NCBI GenBank assembly: GCA_021774955.1
Contig: JAJFIN010000509.1
Span: forward strand, 1 to 9,708
Direction: 5' to 3'
Length of the DNA: 9,708 nucleotides
Origin: Alphaproteobacteria bacterium
GTDB taxonomy: Bacteria; Pseudomonadota; Alphaproteobacteria; M2410
The notes beneath the pieces were generated by a model. It ran no database searches. It was not told where the DNA came from and saw only the letters and a list, made by a program, of their open reading frames with translations. Below are positions 1 through 5,306 of this stretch, in pieces (position 1 is the stretch's first letter; each line of letters opens with the position of its first letter). A program made the translations under genes and the position numbers.

Positions 1-157
1 AGTGAGCTTGCGCCAGCCCGCCGTGCTCATGCTTGAAGGGTACAAAACGGGCGAAATCGCTGAGATTTTGGGGGTTTCTGCTGGCGCTGTCAGCGTCCGG
101 TTGAACCGCGCAAAATCAAATTTATCTGAGATGTTGGAGGATCCCAATGCCAATTGA
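1..157 (+). CDS. Sigma-70 family (probably ECF) RNA polymerase sigma factor, C-terminal fragment
   Basis: The reading frame is open from the window edge (first full codon at base 2) to a TGA at 155-157, giving the last 51 residues. They contain a helix-turn-helix of the sigma region 4 type: LRQPAVLMLEGYKTGEIAEI, then LGVSAGAVSVRLNRAKSNL. The pattern E-I-A-E-x-L-G-V-S-x-G-x-V-x-x-R-L-x-R-A is the classic region 4.2 signature that contacts the promoter -35 element. Nothing N-terminal is visible, so region 2 and the group assignment cannot be checked. A short protein ending just after region 4 fits ECF sigma factors. Its last 11 bases overlap the next gene, which begins at 147, implying translational coupling. 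Such pairs are usually sigma factor plus membrane anti-sigma factor. A LuxR-type HTH is less likely because of the RLNRAKSNL tail. Confidence 0.85.
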   Translation, partial: VSLRQPAVLMLEGYKTGEIAEILGVSAGAVSVRLNRAKSNLSEMLEDPNAN

Positions 158-776
158 AACCTGGGAAGTATTACAAGAGGCCTGGTTGGACGCGGACGGG
201 GCGGGCAGCGATGCAGGCGAAGTTGATGCAGCGGCGCTGGAAAAAAACTTGAGATCGAGCGTGTGGCGTTCGTATGGGTTTTCGGCACTCAGTGTTGTTG
301 TTCTCCTTTATATTGTCTGGGAGCTCTACGGATTTGTTTCTACTGAATTGCCGCCGGCACTCTATGTCGTTTGGGCTGTTATCGTTGGGCTTGGCGCCAC
401 GGGTCTCGCGGCATGGAAACTTTATCTACGCTTTTCCTTTACCCGCGGATTGGCGCTGAACTCGCGTGACCATGTTGATTTCATGTTGCGCCGGGCCATT
501 TCACGCCAACGTCTTTCGTTTGCGACTATTGCATCGGTTGGGTTCTATGCAACGATGATTATCGGTCTCAGTATTGCCCGGCTCCATGATTTAGGGCTTG
601 CAGAATTTCTAACCCTGAAACGCACCGTGGGTCTTGGCGTCATTTTGGCGATCTTATCGGTCATATCTGGCATTGCCGCTCGTGGCCGCAAGGCGGCGAC
701 GAAGGAAGCGACTGCCTTAGTAGAATTGCAAAGATCGGAAAGTCTAGCCTACACCGCTGATGAGCCTAACTCATGA
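147..776 (+). CDS. Four-helix inner-membrane protein, possible anti-sigma factor
   Basis: This is a 209-residue protein with a soluble N-terminus of about 40 residues (acidic at 14-26, ADGAGSDAGEVD). Four hydrophobic segments follow at roughly 43-63, 69-93, 124-144 and 160-177, with a basic loop (RGLALNSRDHVDFMLRRAISRQR) between the second and third and a charged cytoplasmic-looking tail. I do not recognise a named family. The ATG at 147 has a GGAGG Shine-Dalgarno at 136-140 with six bases between, and the start overlaps the end of the upstream sigma factor, so the two are translationally coupled. Position and topology suggest membrane sequestration of that sigma factor through the N-terminal segment, but I see no zinc-binding HxxxCxxC motif of the ZAS type. 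The 3' end overlaps the convergent hydrolase gene by 11 bases. The role is inferred; that it is a real membrane protein gene is well supported. Confidence 0.85.
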   Translation: MPIETWEVLQEAWLDADGAGSDAGEVDAAALEKNLRSSVWRSYGFSALSVVVLLYIVWELYGFVSTELPPALYVVWAVIVGLGATGLAAWKLYLRFSFTRGLALNSRDHVDFMLRRAISRQRLSFATIASVGFYATMIIGLSIARLHDLGLAEFLTLKRTVGLGVILAILSVISGIAARGRKAATKEATALVELQRSESLAYTADEPNS

Positions 777-1671
777 CATCAGCGATAAAAGCTTTGAGGA
801 GCGTGTTGTAAGCATCGGGTGTTTCGATGAACGGTGAATGACCGGCGTCCGGTATGATCTGGGTCTGGCCGCGCCATAGATTGCGCCATTGCAATTGGTT
901 GAGATAATTGTTGTCGAAGAATTGCTCGTGTTCGCCTTGGAGGACCGCGATGGGGCCATGCCATCCGGCGACAATGGTTTTTTGGTGGCAGCCGAACTCG
1001 CCGCCGGCAAAGCGATCCCAACCATATTTGCGGGCTTTGCCGTCGGTGCGCATAGCGGCATCAATGAATTGCTGGGGCACATCGTCGAGATAGGTGTAGA
1101 GAAATTCTAGATAGAGTTTTAGGTCGTGTTCTGAGGCCTCTTCCATCGAGGTCACGGCCATTTGTGGTGACGGAATAAAAGTTGCGCCAAGCTCTTCAAT
1201 GCCAGGTCCGGTTGGCGGCGTACCAGAGAGAACCATGCCGCCAATGTCAAATCCTCGCCCGGCCATTTCGATGGCGACATGTCCGCCTAAGGACCATCCG
1301 ACTATGATAGGCTTGTCTAAGCTGAGCTCATCTATGATGTGTTTGATTTGAAGGGCCCAAATATCCAGCCCATATTCGTTTTCAGGATCACGCGCATTGT
1401 CCGATTCACCATGGCCAGGCAAGTCGACAGCAATAAGGGAGAGGCCTGAATCTTTTAGCCCCTCGAATTGACGGATGAACACCTCTTTGCAGGCGGAATT
1501 GCCGTGAATGAAGATGATGGCTTTTTTTGATTGGCCATAGCGCCATACTTTAAGGCGCTGACCAAGCACACGAATATCGAAAGTTTTACCAAGCGCGTAT
1601 GAGAATTTTGCCTCAGTTGATTGTTTGCTTTCTGCGCGAAACTTCGCCTTAGGCGCCAACCATTTGAACAT
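766..1671 (-). CDS. Alpha/beta-fold hydrolase
   Basis: This is a 301-residue protein of the alpha/beta hydrolase superfamily, which covers esterases, lactonases and haloalkane dehalogenase-like enzymes. Visible core elements in order are the oxyanion-hole HGNS at 56-59, VDLPGHGES at 82-90, the nucleophile elbow GWSLGG at 125-130 with Ser127, and the catalytic histidine His278 in DAGHSPF. The usual acid position near strand 7 reads LQGEHEQFF, so Glu249 seems to replace the common Asp. No signal peptide is evident, so a cytoplasmic location is expected. The start is supported by AGGGGGA at 1681-1687, nine bases upstream of the ATG. It lies 85 bases downstream of the TonB receptor gene in the same direction, but a terminator separates them. 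Its last codons overlap the convergent membrane protein gene. The substrate cannot be inferred. Confidence 0.92.
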   Translation of the reverse strand: MFKWLAPKAKFRAESKQSTEAKFSYALGKTFDIRVLGQRLKVWRYGQSKKAIIFIHGNSACKEVFIRQFEGLKDSGLSLIAVDLPGHGESDNARDPENEYGLDIWALQIKHIIDELSLDKPIIVGWSLGGHVAIEMAGRGFDIGGMVLSGTPPTGPGIEELGATFIPSPQMAVTSMEEASEHDLKLYLEFLYTYLDDVPQQFIDAAMRTDGKARKYGWDRFAGGEFGCHQKTIVAGWHGPIAVLQGEHEQFFDNNYLNQLQWRNLWRGQTQIIPDAGHSPFIETPDAYNTLLKAFIADVMS

Positions 1672-1708
1672 TGCAGCGCATCCCCCTGATTATCCCGTGG
1701 TTTAGAAA

Positions 1709-1740
1709 ATGCCCAGCCACACTCATCGGTGGCTAGGCAT
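1709..1740 (-). terminator. Rho-independent terminator of TonB-dependent receptor 1
   Basis: A 12-bp stem (1709-1720 with 1729-1740, one G-U wobble on the minus-strand transcript) encloses an 8-base loop. It begins 16 bases after the receptor stop codon. Read on the minus strand the hairpin runs into TTTCTAAA, a short U-rich tail. On the plus strand it is followed by CTTTTA, so it may work weakly in both directions. It separates the receptor transcript from the downstream hydrolase. Confidence 0.75.
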
Positions 1741-1756
1741 CTTTTATCGGCGCCTA

Positions 1757-3916
1757 TTATAACTTCAGCCGCAAGGTCATGCCAAATGTTCTTGGCGCGC
1801 CATAGGCGTGGGTGAGGGGAACTGCGATGGCGCTGCGGTCATCGGCGAAGGTGACGTATTCTTCGTCGGTGACGTTCTCCACCCAAGCAAAGATCTCCCA
1901 GCGCTCGCCTTCAACACCGGCTCGCAGATTAATCAGGTGACGTTCATCGCCGCTCAAGCGATCGGTGTTTTGAGCGTCGAAGTAGACCTTACTTTGATAA
2001 TTCCAATCGGCTCGGGCGATAAAGGTGCCGACATTGTCAATCGGGTGGGTGAATTGAACACCAGCGGCCGATGTCCATTCCGGCGCAAGCGTCAGTTGGT
2101 TGCCGGCGCAATTGGGCGCGGCCGATCCTGCTGATGGCGGGCACCCGGGAAAGTCATCATATTCCGGGCTCAGATAGCCGAGACTGTAGTTGAATTCGAT
2201 ATACTCATTTGGCGTGGCGAAGATCTCCGCCTCGACGCCATAGATTTCTGCTTGAGCCGCATTGCTGAGAAGTACGGCCGTGCCGATCACCTGCGAGACT
2301 TGTAGGTCTTCATAATCAGTATAGAAGGCAGCGAAATTTGTCCGTAGGCGGTTTTCAAAAAAATCGGACTTCAATCCGACCTCATAACTTGAAGCGAATT
2401 CTGGATCGACCGTAAGGCCGGTGACGCTCGGCGCAAAGTCGGTGTTAAATCCAGCCCCCTTGAAGCCGCGTGCGAAACGGGCATAGACCGTGGTTTCGTC
2501 AGCCACATCATAGGAGATCGCGACAGTCGGAGAGAACGCGTCATCGGAACTCGATCCGACGAAATTGATATTGGGAAAGATCCCGGCGATGGGGTCTTGT
2601 TGCAGGTAGACCGCATCTTTTTCTTCGCGGGTGTAACGCCCGCCCAATGTCAGTCTCAGTCGGTCTGTTGCTTGAAAATCGCCACTGAAGAAAAATGCAT
2701 AACTTTCAGTATCGACGGCGCTGGTCTGGGTGATCGGAGCAAAAAAGCCCGGCACCCCGGTGAGGAAATCGCCAACAGCAAAGGGTCTGAAGGATTCAGC
2801 TTCCTGATTGAAATAATAGGCGCCGACAATGTATTCGATCTGATCTCCAATAGTGCCGGCGAACCTGACCTCTTCGGTGAAAGTTTTGACGTCATCAGAA
2901 AACAGGTCGATGAAGAAATCGAATTGGGTCTTGTCGTCATCCAATTGCGCATCGAAGGAAGATTCGCGGTAAGACGTAATCGAGGTTAGCGTACCCGCAG
3001 TGCTGGTGTGGTTCGCTGCTAGTGAGAGACCCCATATATCGCGATCCAAATAATTAGGTCGATTGTTGTCGGTGACAAAGGTGCTGCTTTCGACGGGTGA
3101 ACTGATGAAGGCGATGTCGCGCGGTTGAAGGAACACGGGCTCGCCGCGGTCGATGAGCGCGTCGCCAGACAAAATGAATTCGAGATTATCCGAAGGCGTG
3201 AAGCGCAATTGACCGCGGAAAGAACTCATTTCCAATGTCTCGAGGTCCTTGCCGCCGGAGAGATGTTCATAAAACCCATCGCGACTGACATAGCCCGCGG
3301 ATAATTTACCGTAGAGCTTTCCGTCGACCAGTGGTCCGCTGGTAAAGCCGCGGATGCGCGTGAGATCATAATTCCCGTACTGAAGCTCTAATTCAGTTTG
3401 CGGTTCGTCTCCCGGTGTTATGGTGACAATATTGATCGCCCCTGCAATGGTGTTCTTACCGAAGAGCGCGCCTTGCGGTCCGCGTAAAATTTCGATGCGG
3501 TCGATATCGATCAACTCTTGATTGAATGTTTCCGGCCTGCCGGTAAAAACGCCGTCGACATAAAGGCCGACACCGGTTTCAACGCCGACGATACGCACGA
3601 GGGTCGAGATGCCGCGAATACCAAGTTGGCCTTGAAGGGTGCCGCCGATGCCCCCGCCCATATTGGCATTCGGGACAAAGTCGAGGATCTGATCGAAGGT
3701 TTCAATGCCGGCGTCTTCGAGTTGGGTTTTGCCAAGCACGCTGACCGCAACCGGCACGCGTTGCAGGCTTTCTTCCTTTTTACGCGCGGTAACGGTGATT
3801 TCGTCTAGTTGCGCGTAGGCACTTGGCGTTGCCAGCATGGCGATTGACAAGGCGGTGCTGCTAAGGGCCGTTTTTAAGGCTCTTGTTCGTTTGTTCTTCC
3901 CCGATTCCCTAGACAT
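1757..3916 (-). CDS. TonB-dependent outer-membrane receptor 1
   Basis: This 719-residue receptor should import a scarce ligand (siderophore, vitamin, carbohydrate or similar) across the outer membrane using TonB-ExbBD energy. In order it has a signal peptide of about 35 residues ending SAYAQ, a TonB box-like DEITVTARKKEE at about 38-49, a plug domain with VPVAVSVLG, GIRGIS and the conserved ILRGPQGALFGKNTIAGAIN, and a beta-barrel with alternating aromatic/polar strands to the C-terminus. The frame stays open upstream to an ATG at 3952. I prefer the ATG at 3914-3916 because AGGAGGAG (3924-3931) lies seven bases ahead and the signal peptide then sits at the N-terminus. The C-terminus is TLRLKL, without the usual terminal aromatic. 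The gene is divergent from an AraC regulator, as in siderophore receptor loci. The ligand is unknown. Confidence 0.95.
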   Translation of the reverse strand: MSRESGKNKRTRALKTALSSTALSIAMLATPSAYAQLDEITVTARKKEESLQRVPVAVSVLGKTQLEDAGIETFDQILDFVPNANMGGGIGGTLQGQLGIRGISTLVRIVGVETGVGLYVDGVFTGRPETFNQELIDIDRIEILRGPQGALFGKNTIAGAINIVTITPGDEPQTELELQYGNYDLTRIRGFTSGPLVDGKLYGKLSAGYVSRDGFYEHLSGGKDLETLEMSSFRGQLRFTPSDNLEFILSGDALIDRGEPVFLQPRDIAFISSPVESSTFVTDNNRPNYLDRDIWGLSLAANHTSTAGTLTSITSYRESSFDAQLDDDKTQFDFFIDLFSDDVKTFTEEVRFAGTIGDQIEYIVGAYYFNQEAESFRPFAVGDFLTGVPGFFAPITQTSAVDTESYAFFFSGDFQATDRLRLTLGGRYTREEKDAVYLQQDPIAGIFPNINFVGSSSDDAFSPTVAISYDVADETTVYARFARGFKGAGFNTDFAPSVTGLTVDPEFASSYEVGLKSDFFENRLRTNFAAFYTDYEDLQVSQVIGTAVLLSNAAQAEIYGVEAEIFATPNEYIEFNYSLGYLSPEYDDFPGCPPSAGSAAPNCAGNQLTLAPEWTSAAGVQFTHPIDNVGTFIARADWNYQSKVYFDAQNTDRLSGDERHLINLRAGVEGERWEIFAWVENVTDEEYVTFADDRSAIAVPLTHAYGAPRTFGMTLRLKL

Positions 3917-4068
3917 TTTCTCACTCCTCCTGGGGCAGACAGCCATTCCCACCCGGAAAAGCTCTGCCAGAAAACGCTAATTTGCGCTGGAGATAGGATC
4001 GTTGATGTTGTGACAAGTGTCTTTTTCGAACAGCATTTTTTTATTTCCTGAAGACATTTTGTGCCAAC
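3917..4068. promoter_or_regulatory. Divergent control region between TonB receptor 1 and the AraC regulator
   Basis: This gene-free stretch must contain the promoters of both divergent genes. I see the receptor's Shine-Dalgarno AGGAGGAG (minus strand, 3924-3931), an imperfect 12-base palindrome CGCTAATTTGCG at 3975-3986 (10 of 12 positions symmetric), and an inverted repeat GACA-AG-TGTC at 4012-4021. Either could be an AraC or Fur-like binding site, but neither matches a consensus I can name. On the minus strand TTGTCA (4009-4014) is a possible -35 for the receptor, but no convincing -10 is correctly spaced. The stretch at 4022-4050 is T-rich. Confidence 0.55.
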
Positions 4069-5148
4069 ATGCTTGCTGCTAGCGGAATGTGTAGTGCCAA
4101 GATGGTTAATGCGGAAGAGCAATTGCAGGCAGTGTTTGAGTGGAAGGATATGGCGTCCTATGCGCCAACCTTGCTTGGGCCCAATGCATCACCATCTGAT
4201 CTGATTGAAAGTCCACTTGGATCATCAATTCGCTATCCATTACCGGAAGATCGAGGCAGTGGATGGCTTGAGTTTTTGGAGCTTAACGATCCGATCCGTA
4301 TACTGCTTTTCGACTGTCATTGGAGAGAGACCAACACTGTTCGTGTACGCGATGAAGAATGGGTGAGGTTTAACTTCTCTATTTCAATCGATATCTTTAT
4401 GACTATGAGCGGTCAGAAGAACGCCGTCTCCGATGCCTCGTCATGGCGTATTATCAACAATCCAACCAGTGCCGATACAATCGAAGAATTTCCCGGCGGA
4501 ACAAAAACGACCTGGGTAACCATTTGCTGTAAACCTGAATATATTGCAGCGCTTTGCGGCTGTTCGGAAGACGATATCCCGCATCCATTGCGTAACGATT
4601 TTTATGAGGACAACCCTCAGACCTTCCATGAACTTTATGATTTTACCTCGCGATTGAACGCCATCACGATGGAAATATTACGGACAAACCTCACCGGCGG
4701 ATTGCGTATATCGTATATTCATGCCCGTGCGCGTGAATTGCTGTGCCTGGCACTTGAAAAAATCATGAACCCGGCGCCGGATGTCACAATTCCGGTTAAG
4801 CTCAATGAGCAAGATATGGAAGCTCTGGAGAAAGCACGGGGGATCCTGGTCGAGAACTGCGCATCACCACCAAGCGTCAAAGAATTGAGCCTCTTGGTCG
4901 GCGTTAACCGCAACAAACTTTTCTACGGTTTTCGTTCCGTGTTCGGAAAGACGATTTCAGAATTTATTCAAGACCACCGGTTGGTCTTGGCGCGAGATCT
5001 GTTGGAGAGTTCGTCTCAATCGATCTCTGATATTTCCGCAGCGGTGGGCTTCAAACACCAATGCAACTTCTCAACAGCTGTTAAAAAACATTTCGGCATG
5101 ACACCGCTTAAGCTGCGCGAGGCTGCTCGCGTTGGTGAGGAAGGCTAG
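4069..5148 (+). CDS. AraC-family transcriptional regulator (PchR-like layout)
   Basis: This regulator of up to 359 residues has a C-terminal AraC DNA-binding domain at about 248-352. Helix-turn-helix 1 is at about 268-291 (PSVKELSLLVGVNRNKLFYG, then FRSVFG) and the second is at about 317-345 (ISDISAAVGFKHQCNFSTAV, then a region ending FGMTPLKLR). HTH1 fits the PchR/YbtA type, while the N-terminal sensing domain of about 245 residues is poorly conserved. Four cysteines are clustered at 153, 154, 163 and 165. The start is uncertain: the ATGs at 4069, 4087 and 4102 all lack a strong Shine-Dalgarno, and the one at 4150 has GGAAGGA only two bases ahead. It is divergent from TonB receptor 1 and probably activates it when the imported ligand is present, as PchR does for FptA (inference by analogy). 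It converges with receptor 2. Confidence 0.93.
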   Translation: MLAASGMCSAKMVNAEEQLQAVFEWKDMASYAPTLLGPNASPSDLIESPLGSSIRYPLPEDRGSGWLEFLELNDPIRILLFDCHWRETNTVRVRDEEWVRFNFSISIDIFMTMSGQKNAVSDASSWRIINNPTSADTIEEFPGGTKTTWVTICCKPEYIAALCGCSEDDIPHPLRNDFYEDNPQTFHELYDFTSRLNAITMEILRTNLTGGLRISYIHARARELLCLALEKIMNPAPDVTIPVKLNEQDMEALEKARGILVENCASPPSVKELSLLVGVNRNKLFYGFRSVFGKTISEFIQDHRLVLARDLLESSSQSISDISAAVGFKHQCNFSTAVKKHFGMTPLKLREAARVGEEG

Positions 5149-5149
5149 A

Positions 5150-5193
5150 GTGTTTCCAGGAAAAGTGGAAGCCGGTTTTCCGTCCGGAAACAC
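5150..5193. repeat. Alphaproteobacterial palindromic repeat, first module
   Basis: An imperfect hairpin starts two bases after the regulator stop codon. It has perfect 8-base outer arms GTGTTTCC (5150-5157) and GGAAACAC (5186-5193) and inner arms GGAAAA (5159-5164) and TTTTCC (5176-5181), around a GTGGAAGCCGG core. From memory it resembles the intergenic element in Rhizobiales and other alphaproteobacteria with a core like AAGTGGAnnCCGGTT between GTTTTC and GAAAAC arms. A genome-wide copy count would confirm this. Confidence 0.7.
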
Positions 5194-5206
5194 GGAAAGC
5201 AACAAC

Positions 5207-5249
5207 TTAGGGTCGGATTTTGATTCCATCAAAATCGTAAAGACCCTAA
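5207..5249. repeat. Alphaproteobacterial palindromic repeat, second module (long hairpin)
   Basis: A long hairpin lies 13 bases after the first module. Outer arms are TTAGGGTC (5207-5214) and GACCCTAA (5242-5249). Inner arms are GATTTTGAT (5216-5224) and ATCAAAATC (5228-5236) around a TCC loop. The internal loop is asymmetric, one base against GTAAA. In the related Rhizobiales element a palindrome with CCGGTT core is likewise followed by a long A/T-containing hairpin, so I treat the two as one composite unit. No T-tract follows on the plus strand, so it is not an obvious terminator for the AraC gene. Confidence 0.65.
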
Positions 5250-5251
5250 AC

Positions 5252-5282
5252 GAAAAACGGCGGCAGGAGAAACCTGCCGCCG
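5252..5282 (-). terminator. Rho-independent terminator of TonB-dependent receptor 2
   Basis: Read on the minus strand, a perfect 9-bp stem GGCGGCAGG/CCTGCCGCC (5281-5273 with 5267-5259) encloses the loop TTTCT. It is followed by GTTTTTCG, a run of five Ts at 5257-5253. It starts about 25 bases after the receptor stop codon. This is a textbook intrinsic terminator pointing toward the AraC gene. Confidence 0.9.
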
Positions 5283-5306
5283 CAATCTTAGTTGGAATTT
5301 CTGTTC

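Noticed and set aside
1808..2134. 108-codon plus-strand frame opposite TonB receptor 1
   Set aside because: Lies wholly antisense to a well-supported receptor gene and has no family features; a shadow of the real gene's codon bias.
3969..3982. Partial match AGAAAACGCTAATT to the LacI/CcpA operator consensus upstream of receptor 1
   Set aside because: Only 11 of 14 positions fit, the ends differ, and it is not self-complementary, unlike the site at 7996-8009.
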